DNA of 64,000 nucleotides, from assembly GCA_902765305.1 (NCBI GenBank), contig CACWZI010000004.1, positions 62,001 to 126,000 on the forward strand, given 5' to 3'. The position numbers were made by a program, and so were the translations under genes. The first letter of the stretch is position 1. Each line of letters begins with the position of its first letter. The DNA comes from an uncultured Eubacteriales bacterium. GTDB lineage: Bacteria > Bacillota > Clostridia > Christensenellales > Aristaeellaceae. The notes under the pieces were generated by a model. It saw only the letters and a list, made by a program, of their open reading frames with translations, searched no databases and had not been told where the DNA came from. Positions 54,578 through 63,013 of this stretch are shown here, piece after piece.

Positions 54578-55747
54578 ATGAAGCAATGGAGACGACTACT
54601 TGCCGCGCTGCTGGCGGCGCTGCTGACCTGTGGGCTGCCGCTGGCGGAGCCGGTCATCGAAGGGGATGATGGGCTCAACCTGGTTTTGTAAGGGGAAGGC
54701 CTGGAGATCGGGGATGGCCTGGAGGCGGATGTGGCCGGGCTTGAGATCGATCTGGCGGAGCCTGCGCCGGTGGCGGCGGACCTCGCGCCCCTGGCCAACG
54801 AGGGCGAAGAGGGCGAAGCGGCCGACGACGACTTTGACATCGAGGACGGCGTGGTGGTCGGCTATCACGGCGAAGGCGGGGATATCGTCATACCCGAGCG
54901 GGCGACGGCCATCGGCCCGTGGGCGTTCTATGAATCCCCCCTGGTGACCGGCGTAACGATTCCAGGCAATATCCAGGAAATCGGCGAGGGTTGCTTCGAG
55001 AACTGCCCCAACCTGACCCGTGTGACGATCAAGGAAGGCGTGGCCACGATCCACGACAGCGCCTTTTATGAATGCCCGAAGCTGGAGAAGGTCAGTGTTC
55101 CCGGTAGCGTGACGGAAATCGGAGAGAACGCGTTTAGCTATATAGGCGACGATGACGAGGATCATCCCCTGAAGGCAGTCTTCATCGTAGAGGACGGCTC
55201 CTACGCCCAGAAGTACGCGAAGAAAAACGGGCTCGCCGTGCGCATCGACCTGTCGAAGGCCAAGGTCACCGTCACGGACCAGGTGGTCACGGGCAAGGCG
55301 CTGAAGCCGGCGGTCACGGTGGTGCTGAACAAGAAGACCCTCAGGGCGGGCACGGATTACAAGGTCGCCTACAAGGCCAACAAGGCCGTCGGCGCCGCTA
55401 CGGTGACCGTCACCGGCGTGGACGGCTACGCCGGCACTGCGACTGGCAGCTTCGCCATCAACCCGAAGCCGGTGAAAGGCCTGAAGCTCGAAGCCGGCGC
55501 GAAGCGGCTGACCGCCAGCTGGAAGAAGGGCGCAGGGATCACGGGCTACCAGCTCGAGTACAGTCTGAAGAAGAACTTCGCATCCGCAAAGAAGGTGAGC
55601 ATTGCCAAGGCCGGCACGGTCAGCAGGGTCATCAAGGGCCTGCAATCCGGCAAGAAATGGTATGTGCGCATCCGGGCCAATAAGAAGGTGAACGGCAAGA
55701 CCTACTGGTCCGCCTGGTCCGATGCCCAGAGCGTCAAGGTGAAATAG
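54578..55747 (+). pseudogene. Secreted LRR/Fn3-type protein, interrupted by an in-frame TAA
   Basis: A frame of 390 codons starts at ATG 54578 behind TGGAGGG with a signal peptide (MKQWRRLLAALLAALLTCG). TAA at 54689-54691 (codon 38) interrupts it, and the same frame then continues to 55747. The mature part has BspA-type leucine-rich repeats (IGPWAFYESPLVTGVTIPG, IGEGCFENCPNLTRVTI, IHDSAFYECPKLEKVSVPG) and two beta-domains, the last Fn3-like (GYQLEYSLKKNFASAKKV). Such proteins sit on the cell surface and bind host or plant material. As written, the domain part would lack its signal peptide, so the gene is probably broken, unless the base is a sequencing error. Confidence 0.8.
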
Positions 55748-55779
55748 ACGGCCCAGCCGTACATATTGCGACAGTGACA

Positions 55780-55818
55780 GAAAGCCCCGCCCGCGGACAT
55801 TCCGGGGGGGGGCCTTTC
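55780..55818 (+). terminator. Terminator-like hairpin after the LRR gene
   Basis: GAAAGCCCC pairs with GGGGCCTTTC with one bulged base. The U-tract is short. Confidence 0.55.
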
Positions 55819-55850
55819 GCGGATTTGCATGATTGGGAAAGAAGTGGTAT

Positions 55851-56042
55851 AATGAGGAATGAGGAATGGATGAGGAACTCCTAACGGATTTCTTTGATTG
55901 AATAGGAAAACATACGTCGTTTCAGGCTTTCCGTCCTTTGAATCAAAACAAATCCCGTAGGGATTTGCACCATCATTCCTAATTCCTCATTCCTAATTCC
56001 TAATTGAATATTGCTTTGTCGCAGCGCGACAAAGCAGTATTT
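55851..56042. repeat. Heptad-arm element, AGGAATG type with right terminal palindrome
   Basis: A left arm of AGGAATG units and a right arm of ATTCCTA/ATTCCTC units flank a core with TTTGATTGAATAGGAAA facing TCCTTTGAATCAAAA and AAATCCCGTAGGGATTT. The right end is a variant palindrome AATATTGCTTTGTCGC / GCGACAAAGCAGTATT (56007-56042). The left terminal palindrome is missing. It lies 19 bases before the first L,D-transpeptidase gene. Confidence 0.88.
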
Positions 56043-56060
56043 GCAAAGCGAGGTGCCGCC

Positions 56061-57956
56061 ATGATCCCACGCAAGCTGATCGTTCTCCTCCTGGCGCTGC
56101 TGATCGCGGCAGCGCCGGCTTGCCGCGCCGCCGGGCGGGAGGATTACGACATGCCCTATTACATCCTCGTGGACCTGGAGAATCAGATCGTGACGGTCTA
56201 CGACACGGCCACCGACGCCGTGGTGCGGCAGATGCTGTGCTCCTCGGGGCGGAACATCACCCCGGTGGGCACGTTCATCATGCCCCGGGGCCGGACGGAC
56301 CGGGACCGCAAGCCCTGGTACTATATCGCCATCTACGACCGGTTTGTGAAGTACGCCACCCGCATCTACGACATGATCCTGTTCCATTCCATCCCCTACA
56401 GGCGGCAGTCCCTGCAATCCATTGATACCAGGGCTGCCAGGGAGCTGGGGGAGCCCACCTCCCACGGCTGCATCCGCCTGCGGTGGCAGGACGCGGCGTT
56501 CATCTCGGAAAACTGCCTGCCCGGCACGCTGGTGCGCATCGAGGAGGGCCACCAGCGGGACGAGGCGCTGCGGGAGCTGCTGCGCCAGCAGACCTACGAC
56601 GCCGCCTCCGGGCTCTCCTACGAGAGCTTCCTGGGCATATCCAACGAGGCGGGCGCGCTGTCACGCTCCAGCGAGGGGCCGGAGGTGCTGGACCTGCAAT
56701 ACCGACTGCGGGACCTGGGACTGTACGACGGCGAGCTGAGCGGCGTCTACGACAGCGCTACCGTGAACGCCGTGCGCAAGGCCCAGTACATCAGCGGCGA
56801 CGCGCTGGACGGCGTGGCGACCCTCGAATACCAGTCGGTGCTCTACGGCCCGGAGGCCCCCGTGGCCATGGAGGTGCGCCTGTCTGAGGGCATGAGCGGC
56901 CCCGCCGTGAAGGCGCTGCAGCAGAACCTGGCGGCCCTGGGCCTGTATAACGACGCGCCGGACAGCGCCTTCGACGCGGACGTGGTCAGGGCCGTGGCCC
57001 AGTTCCAGCGGGCCTACGGCTGGGAGGAGGACGGCGTGGCGACGCCCACGCTGCAAAAGGCCGTGGCCTACGAGGCCGGTCGGCTCGCCGAGGCCTTCGG
57101 CGGGCAGGATTACACCTGCGAGCGGGTAGGCGAGCCCCTGCCCATGGCCCGGGTGAACGTGAAGGAGGGGGCGCGGCTGAGGGAGGAGCCCCTTCTGCAG
57201 AGCCGCACGGTGAAGCGGCTGTCCGAGGGCCGGCAGATGATCGTGCTGAACCGGGGGGAGGACTGGTCCCGGGTACGGGTGAACGGGGAGGACGGCTACG
57301 TCCGCAACGACCTGGTGGCCTTCTTTGACCGGCTGGTGGTGCAGATGAAATACACCTGCCAGGCGGAGGACCTGGTCTATACCATCGGCAACGGCGTGGA
57401 GGATTACCGGGCGGGCGCCGAGCTGCCCTGCGAGGTCTTCGAGACCACCCTCGCCGCCAACGACCAGCAGGTGGACGTGGACAGCCTGGAAAACTACGTC
57501 ACCGTGGATACCGGCGCGGGCGGCCCGCCGCTGAACCTGCGCCAGGCTCCGGACGGCGACAGCGCTGTGCTGGACACCGTGGAAAACGGCCGGCGCTTCA
57601 AGGCCCTGCGGCGCACCAGCGAATGGACCCAGGTGGAATACCGGGGCCGGACCGGCTACCTGCTGAACCGCTATCTCGCCTTCTGGATCGGCCCCGAGGA
57701 CGCCCTGGACGAGGAGCTGGACGCCGACGCCGCCGACGTGCCGGTAATGGGCTACGCCACGGTGCGCAGCGTCACGGGCAGGAAGGCCCCTGTCTACGAG
57801 GAGAACGCGGACGGCGCGGCGGTGCTGGGCCACCTGCCCAACGACACTCGCCTGGAGGTGCTCTCCGCCGCCGACGGCTGGTGCTGGATCCGCTACGAGG
57901 GAAGGGATGGGTATATGACCGTGGAGGATCTGAAGCTCGAGACGGATGTGATGTGA
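56061..57956 (+). CDS. Secreted L,D-transpeptidase with two PG-binding and three SH3-like domains (1)
   Basis: The start chosen is ATG 56061 behind GAGGTG, giving 631 residues. A signal peptide (about residues 1-23) is followed directly by a YkuD domain (PYYILVDLENQIVTVYD) with the catalytic motif TSHGCIRLRW, Cys137. Two peptidoglycan-binding domains follow (VLDLQYRLRDLGLYDGELSG and PAVKALQQNLAALGLYND). Three SH3-like domains end the protein (ARLREEPLLQSRTV, LNLRQAPDGDSAVLD, KAPVYEENADGAAVLG). It would form 3-3 cross-links or attach proteins to the wall outside the membrane. It is the first of three tandem paralogues. Confidence 0.92.
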   Translation: MIPRKLIVLLLALLIAAAPACRAAGREDYDMPYYILVDLENQIVTVYDTATDAVVRQMLCSSGRNITPVGTFIMPRGRTDRDRKPWYYIAIYDRFVKYATRIYDMILFHSIPYRRQSLQSIDTRAARELGEPTSHGCIRLRWQDAAFISENCLPGTLVRIEEGHQRDEALRELLRQQTYDAASGLSYESFLGISNEAGALSRSSEGPEVLDLQYRLRDLGLYDGELSGVYDSATVNAVRKAQYISGDALDGVATLEYQSVLYGPEAPVAMEVRLSEGMSGPAVKALQQNLAALGLYNDAPDSAFDADVVRAVAQFQRAYGWEEDGVATPTLQKAVAYEAGRLAEAFGGQDYTCERVGEPLPMARVNVKEGARLREEPLLQSRTVKRLSEGRQMIVLNRGEDWSRVRVNGEDGYVRNDLVAFFDRLVVQMKYTCQAEDLVYTIGNGVEDYRAGAELPCEVFETTLAANDQQVDVDSLENYVTVDTGAGGPPLNLRQAPDGDSAVLDTVENGRRFKALRRTSEWTQVEYRGRTGYLLNRYLAFWIGPEDALDEELDADAADVPVMGYATVRSVTGRKAPVYEENADGAAVLGHLPNDTRLEVLSAADGWCWIRYEGRDGYMTVEDLKLETDVM

Positions 57957-57968
57957 TCGGGGGACTAT

Positions 57969-58003
57969 AATTCAGATTTGTCGCGGGGCGACAAATCTGA
58001 ATT
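57969..58003. repeat. Isolated terminal palindrome, variant
   Basis: AATTCAGATTTGTCGC-GGG-GCGACAAATCTGAATT is a perfect palindrome. CAGATTT replaces ACTGATTT in both arms, so the change is compensated. A few decayed GGAATG units follow. Confidence 0.85.
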
Positions 58004-58114
58004 GAATGCGGAATGGGGAATGAGCTCGGCAAATCAGAAGGTTCCCCCATTACTCGCCTATTTATGACAAATTTGTGATATAAATTTCGACCAAATTCAA
58101 CATTTTAATGAAAT

Positions 58115-58128
58115 TAGTATGCTATAAT
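58115..58128 (+). promoter_or_regulatory. Extended -10 promoter candidate of the second transpeptidase gene
   Basis: TATGCTATAAT contains TG-N-TATAAT, with no good -35 box. Confidence 0.5.
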
Positions 58129-58212
58129 ATACCATAAATGGGGAAGTGTTGCCCCCGGGAGCACCATATGTTGTGGGTATCCTGGCTTATTACGCATGCG
58201 CAGGTGAAAACG

Positions 58213-60153
58213 ATGGGCTGGAAGCGACGTGGACTTCTTTGCTGGGTATTGACGGCGGCGCTGGTTGCGCTGTCGCTGTTTGTGCCCCTGTCGGCGGCCG
58301 TGGCGGAGGAAAGCCCGCAATACTACATCGAAGTGGATGTCTATAACCAGATCGTCACCATCTACGACGCGGCCACGATGGAAATCGTGCGCCAGATGCT
58401 CTGCTCCTCCGGGGAGAAGCTGCACTGGACGCCGGTGGGCGATTATATCCTCCCGGAGAACGAGAAGCGCACCGATCGCGGGCCCTGGTACCAGATCGGC
58501 GGCTTCTTTGTGCGCTACGCCACCCGGCTGTCCGGGAAGGTGCTTTTCCACTCCATCCCCTACAACTGGAAGGACGAGGACTGCATCGACCGGGAATGCC
58601 TGCGGCGCTTCGGCACGCCGGCCTCCCACGGCTGCATCCGCCTGCGCTGGCAGGACGCGAAGTTCATCGCGGAAAACTGCCTGCCGGGCACTCATGTAAA
58701 GATACTGTGCAGCGATACCCGGGACGAGGAGCTCCGGGCGCTGCTGTACCAGGAGAGCTTTGACGCCTCCAAGGGCTTTTCCTACGAGAGCTTCCTGGGC
58801 CTTTCCGACGACCCGCAGGTGCTGGACCGGCACAGCCAGGGCCAGGCGGTGACCGACCTGCAATACCGCCTGCGGGACTTGGGCATCTTCGACGGGGAGG
58901 CGGGGGAGGTCTACGACACCGCCACTGTGAAAGCCGTGCGCTACGCCCAATACCTGATGGGCCTGGACCCCACCGGGCTCGCCGGCCCCGATTTCATCGA
59001 GGCGATATTTGCTGACGACGCCCCCACCGCCATGAAGGTACAGCTGGAATCGGGCATGAGCGGCCCCGCGGTGAAGCGGCTGCAGGCCAACCTGAAGACG
59101 CTTCGGCTGTACAGCGACGCCCTGGACAGCGTCTACGACGCGGGCGTGTTGGACGGCGTGCGCCAGTTCCAGCGGGTCTACGGCTACCCGGTGGACGGCG
59201 TGGCCAACCCCACCGTGCAGAAGGCCATCGCCTGTGAGGCGGGCCGGGTCGTCATGGCCTTCGGGGAATCGGACTACAGCTGCCAGTGGTCGGGCGAGCC
59301 GATGGTGCTGGCTACGGTGAAGGCTGCCGCCGGCGTCAAGCTGCGCAAGAGCGCTTCGATGAAGAGCCCCACGCTGCAGCGCCTGCCCGAGAACCGCCGG
59401 TTGATCGTGCTGAAGCAGGGCGACGGCTGGTCCAAGGTGGCCTCGGACGGGGAGACCGGCTATGTCTATAACCAATTGCTGAACTTTACCAGCCAGATGG
59501 TGGGCCAGCTGCGCTATACCTCCGCCTCGGGGGATGTGATCTGCCTGGTGGGCAACAGCGGCGCGGATTACCGGAATGGCGCGGACCTGCCCTGCAGCGT
59601 GTTCGAGGACTACCTCGCCGCCAATGACGACGCCTATGACACCGGCGCCCTGGGCGGCTATGTCACCGTGGATACCGGCGAGGGCGACGCCCCGCTGAAC
59701 CTGCGGGCGGCCCCGGACGGCGAAAGCCCCGTGCTGGCCACGGTGGATAACGGCAGCAGCCTGAGGGCCGAGCAGCGCACCGCCGAGTGGACCCAGGTGA
59801 CCTACGGCGGCCAGTCCGGCTACCTGATGAACCGCTATCTCATGTACTGGGCCGGGCCGAAGGACGCTTTCGAGACCAGGACCGACGCCGAAAAGGCCCG
59901 GAGCGCCTTCAACGGCTACGCGAAGGTGGTCAGCGCCAACGACGAGCAGGCCGCGGTCTATGAAGACGACATCGCGGACGCGAAGGTGCTGGGCCACCTG
60001 GCAGACGGCACGACGGTGGAGGTCCTGGAGACGGTGAACGGCTGGTGCCACATCCGCTACATGGGCCACGAGGGCTACATGGTGGGCGAGGACCTGGCCT
60101 TCGACGACTCCGTGATGAAGGCCCAGGAGGACGCCGACGGCGGACTGAGCTGA
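58213..60153 (+). CDS. Secreted L,D-transpeptidase with two PG-binding and three SH3-like domains (2)
   Basis: The start chosen is ATG 58213 (MGWKRRGLLCWVLTAALVAL) behind AGGTGA, giving 646 residues. The plan equals that of its upstream paralogue: signal peptide, YkuD domain (QYYIEVDVYNQIVTIYDAAT) with ASHGCIRLRW, two PG-binding domains and three SH3-like domains. The final SH3-like part reads AAVYEDDIADAKVLGHL. It has its own promoter candidate and is followed after 26 bases by the third copy, with which it probably shares a transcript. Confidence 0.92.
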   Translation: MGWKRRGLLCWVLTAALVALSLFVPLSAAVAEESPQYYIEVDVYNQIVTIYDAATMEIVRQMLCSSGEKLHWTPVGDYILPENEKRTDRGPWYQIGGFFVRYATRLSGKVLFHSIPYNWKDEDCIDRECLRRFGTPASHGCIRLRWQDAKFIAENCLPGTHVKILCSDTRDEELRALLYQESFDASKGFSYESFLGLSDDPQVLDRHSQGQAVTDLQYRLRDLGIFDGEAGEVYDTATVKAVRYAQYLMGLDPTGLAGPDFIEAIFADDAPTAMKVQLESGMSGPAVKRLQANLKTLRLYSDALDSVYDAGVLDGVRQFQRVYGYPVDGVANPTVQKAIACEAGRVVMAFGESDYSCQWSGEPMVLATVKAAAGVKLRKSASMKSPTLQRLPENRRLIVLKQGDGWSKVASDGETGYVYNQLLNFTSQMVGQLRYTSASGDVICLVGNSGADYRNGADLPCSVFEDYLAANDDAYDTGALGGYVTVDTGEGDAPLNLRAAPDGESPVLATVDNGSSLRAEQRTAEWTQVTYGGQSGYLMNRYLMYWAGPKDAFETRTDAEKARSAFNGYAKVVSANDEQAAVYEDDIADAKVLGHLADGTTVEVLETVNGWCHIRYMGHEGYMVGEDLAFDDSVMKAQEDADGGLS

Positions 60154-60179
60154 CGGATTTTGCTACGAGGTTGACTGCT

Positions 60180-62102
60180 ATGAGGATGAAACATCGCGTG
60201 CTTTCGCTGGTGCTGGCGCTGCTGCTGGCGGTGACCGCTGCCGGGGCCCTGGCCGCCGAGCGATACAACATGCCCTATTACATCGAGGTGGACGTGAACA
60301 ACCAGATCGTCACCGTCTACAGCACCGTCTCCAAGTCGGTGGTGCGGCAGATGATCTGCTCCACGGGGCTGAACGACGCCACGCCCCTGGGTACCTACTA
60401 CCTGCCGCCCAAGATGGAGGAGCTGGAACGGGAGTACTGGTACTATTTCGGCTATTACAGCTGCTACGCCCACTACGCCACCCGTATCTACAAGGGCGTG
60501 CTGTTCCATTCGCTGCCCTGCGCCCAGAAGTCGGATGCCACCATCAGCAAGAGCGCCGTGACCGAGCTGGGCAACCCCGCCTCCCATGGCTGCATCCGCC
60601 TGCGCTGGGAGGACGCCGAGTTCATCGCCAAGTGCTGCCTGGAGGGCACCCGGGTGCGCATCTTCCAGGGCCGCCACCGGGACAACGACCTGCGGGCGCT
60701 GCTGCTGGCGAACTCCTACACCAACGAAAAGGGCATGACCTACAACGAGTTCCTGGGCGTCGCCGACCGCGAGGGGGACCTGGGGCGCGACTGCGAGGGC
60801 AAGGAGGTGCTGAACCTCCAGACCCGCCTGCGGGACCTGGGTATCTACGCCGGCAAGCTGGACGGCAAGTATGGCGGCGGCACCGTGAACGCGGTGCGGG
60901 AGGCTCAGCGCATGATGGGCCTGATGGAGACCGGCGTCGCCAGCCCCGAGTTCCAGGCGTCCCTGATGGACGACGAGACCGCCCCCACGGCCCGGAACGT
61001 GGCCGTGAAGGAGGGCATGAGCGGCCCGGTGGTGCGCAGCATACAGCAGGATTTGAAGAAGCTGAAGCTGTACGACGAGAAGATCGACGGCGTGTTCGAC
61101 GTGGACGTACTGGAGGCCGTGAAGGTGTTCCAGGGGGCCTACGGCTATCCTGCCGACGGCGTGATGGAATCCGAGATCCAGAAGGCGCTGTATTACGAAT
61201 CCGGCAAGGTGGAGGAGCTGTTCGCCGGGAGCGGCGACTTCTCCTGCGAAACCACCGGCGGCCAGCTCACCATGGGCCAGGTGACCAGCGACGTGAGCAT
61301 CCGCCTGAGGGAGAAGCCCTCGGGGGGCTCCGACGCGCTGACCCGGCTGTCCCCGGGCGACCTGGTGGTGGCCCTGGAGTACGACGCCAGCTGGAGCAAG
61401 GTCCAGCGGGGCCGCAATGTGGGCTATGTCAACAACGCCTTTTTGACCTACTATCCCCAGGACATCTACGAGCTGAGCTATACCTCCGCCGACGGCCAGC
61501 TGGCCTACGTCATCGGCCATACCGAGGACGGCTACCTGCGGGGGGCCTCCGTCCCGGCGGAGGACTTCGAGGAATACCTGGCCTCCGGCGGCTCGCTGGA
61601 GGACCACGGCCTGCAGGACGAGCTGGCCACGGTGAACACCGACGGCGCGGGCGCGGCGCTGAACCTGCGGCAAGCCCCCTCCACCGACAGCGCCGTGCTG
61701 GCCGAGATCCCCGACGGCACCGGCGTGGTGGTGCTGCTGCGCAGCGCCGAGTGGACGCTGGTGGAGTGGGAGGGCCGCACCGGCTACCTGCTGAACCGCT
61801 ACCTGGCCTTCGAGGGCGAGGACGCCGGGGAGGCCCCGGAGGCGGAGGAGCCCCAGGCCGAGGGCGGCGAGAAGGTCAGCGTCATGCTGCCGGCGATGGT
61901 GCTGGCCATGGACGGGGGCTACGCGCCGGTATACGACGTGGACTCCGAGGACGCCACCGAGCTGGGCCGCATCAAGAACGGCAAGCGCCTGATGGTGGTG
62001 GAGACCAGCGGCGGCTGGAGCCTGATCAGCTACAAGAACCACACCGGCTACATGAAGGACGAGGACCTGCAGTTCATGCTGACGGACGAGGCCGCGGCGT
62101 GA
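60180..62102 (+). CDS. Secreted L,D-transpeptidase with two PG-binding and three SH3-like domains (3)
   Basis: The start chosen is ATG 60180 (MRMKHRVLSLVLALLLAVTA) behind GAGGTTG, giving 640 residues. The YkuD domain has NMPYYIEVDVNNQIVTVYS and the catalytic NPASHGCIRLRWED. The PG-binding and SH3-like domains follow as in the two paralogues, with a Glu-rich linker (EDAGEAPEAEEPQAEGGEK) before the last SH3-like domain that the others lack. The TGA stop shares its last base with a heptad-family palindrome. Confidence 0.92.
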   Translation: MRMKHRVLSLVLALLLAVTAAGALAAERYNMPYYIEVDVNNQIVTVYSTVSKSVVRQMICSTGLNDATPLGTYYLPPKMEELEREYWYYFGYYSCYAHYATRIYKGVLFHSLPCAQKSDATISKSAVTELGNPASHGCIRLRWEDAEFIAKCCLEGTRVRIFQGRHRDNDLRALLLANSYTNEKGMTYNEFLGVADREGDLGRDCEGKEVLNLQTRLRDLGIYAGKLDGKYGGGTVNAVREAQRMMGLMETGVASPEFQASLMDDETAPTARNVAVKEGMSGPVVRSIQQDLKKLKLYDEKIDGVFDVDVLEAVKVFQGAYGYPADGVMESEIQKALYYESGKVEELFAGSGDFSCETTGGQLTMGQVTSDVSIRLREKPSGGSDALTRLSPGDLVVALEYDASWSKVQRGRNVGYVNNAFLTYYPQDIYELSYTSADGQLAYVIGHTEDGYLRGASVPAEDFEEYLASGGSLEDHGLQDELATVNTDGAGAALNLRQAPSTDSAVLAEIPDGTGVVVLLRSAEWTLVEWEGRTGYLLNRYLAFEGEDAGEAPEAEEPQAEGGEKVSVMLPAMVLAMDGGYAPVYDVDSEDATELGRIKNGKRLMVVETSGGWSLISYKNHTGYMKDEDLQFMLTDEAAA

Positions 62103-62190
62103 AATACTGATTTGTCGAGCTGTGCTCGACGAATCAGTATTTAGTGATTAGTGGCTAGTGGCTAGTGACTAGTGACTAGTGATTAGTGGT
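62102..62190. repeat. Half heptad-arm element, AGTGACT type
   Basis: A terminal palindrome AAATACTGATTTGTCGAGC-TGT-GCTCGACGAATCAGTATTT (one mismatch) is followed by seven AGTGNNT units. Core and right arm are missing; a GC-rich hairpin follows. Confidence 0.88.
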
Positions 62191-62206
62191 GCAAATGCAC
62201 AGCACG

Positions 62207-62232
62207 CGGGGGCTGCCGAAAGGCAGCCCCCG
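62207..62232. terminator. Strong hairpin after the transpeptidase cluster
   Basis: An 11-bp perfect stem CGGGGGCTGCC / GGCAGCCCCCG with a GAAA tetraloop. No U-run follows on either strand, so it may be a processing or pausing structure. Confidence 0.6.
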
Positions 62233-62257
62233 TGGCTTGCGCGTGGATGGTTTAGAC

Positions 62258-62504
62258 AAATACTGATTTATCGAGCTACGCTCGATAAATCAGTATTCAG
62301 TGGTTAGTGATTAGTGACTAGTGGTTAGTGGTGGAGCAAATCCCTCCGGGATTTGTTTGATTGAATTGAAACTACGGGGCTTCCAGCTCTTCGTAATCCT
62401 TTAAATCAAAGAAATCCGCAAGGATTTCTTCCTTCACTAGCCACTAATCACTAGCCACTAGCCACTCAAATACTGATTTGTCGCAACGCGACAAATCAGT
62501 ATTT
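62258..62504. repeat. Heptad-arm element, AGTGACT type, full length
   Basis: This is a complete 247-bp copy. The left palindrome is 62258-62297 and the right palindrome 62468-62504. The left arm has AGTGGTT, AGTGATT and AGTGACT units; the right arm has the complementary ACTAGCC and ACTAATC units. The core reads AAATCCCTCCGGGATTTG, TTTGATTGAA, then CCTTTAAATCAAAG, AAATCCGCAAGGATTTC, matching the core of the AGGTTTT copies despite different arms. Confidence 0.92.
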
Positions 62505-62519
62505 GCCTCCCTGACGCAA

Positions 62520-62547
62520 CAAGCGGACCCCTCATCGGGTCCGCTTG
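62520..62547 (-). terminator. Terminator candidate of the NUDIX gene
   Basis: An 11-bp stem CAAGCGGACCC / GGGTCCGCTTG lies 7 bases after the NUDIX stop on the minus strand. The U-tract is poor. Confidence 0.55.
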
Positions 62548-62553
62548 CTGCTT

Positions 62554-62976
62554 CTATTCTGTTGGCGTTGGATACCTCTGGATGTGGTCGAACGCGTCCC
62601 GCATGATCTTGCGGTCGCGCTCGTAGGTCAGCCGGGCGGCGGCTTCCTCGATGGGCAGCCAGAACGCCTCGGCGATCTCCTCGGGCTGGGGGTGGATCTC
62701 GGCCTGGTCCGTGGTGGCGGCGAAGATCACCACCAGCTTCTGGGTGTCGGGGCGGATGTTGTAGCGGTTCTCCGCCCGGAAGCGTCGGTCGACCCGCACC
62801 CGCAGGCCCGTCTCCTCGAAGATCTCCCGCTCGGCGGTCTGGCTCTCGGTCTCACCCGGCTCCACGTGCCCCTTGGGGAAGGAAATGTGCCGGCCCTTGG
62901 TGTGTCGGATCAGCAGTACGTTCCAATCCGCGTCCTTCCTGAATATCACAGCGCCGCAGGATTTTTCATATCGCAT
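62554..62976 (-). CDS. NUDIX hydrolase
   Basis: The start chosen is ATG 62976 (MRYEKSCGAVIFRK) behind GGAGG, giving 140 residues. The NUDIX box GHVEPGETESQTAEREIFEETGL fits GX5EX7REUXEEXGU exactly. The layout resembles bis(5'-nucleosyl)-tetraphosphatase-type members (SFPKGHVEPGE), which clear dinucleoside polyphosphates, but the substrate is not proven. It follows the Mrp-type ATPase gene by 37 bases and is probably co-transcribed. Confidence 0.9.
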   Translation of the reverse strand: MRYEKSCGAVIFRKDADWNVLLIRHTKGRHISFPKGHVEPGETESQTAEREIFEETGLRVRVDRRFRAENRYNIRPDTQKLVVIFAATTDQAEIHPQPEEIAEAFWLPIEEAAARLTYERDRKIMRDAFDHIQRYPTPTE

Positions 62977-63013
62977 GAAAGCCTCCGTTGTATGGTTGTG
63001 ACGGTTCAGAGAA

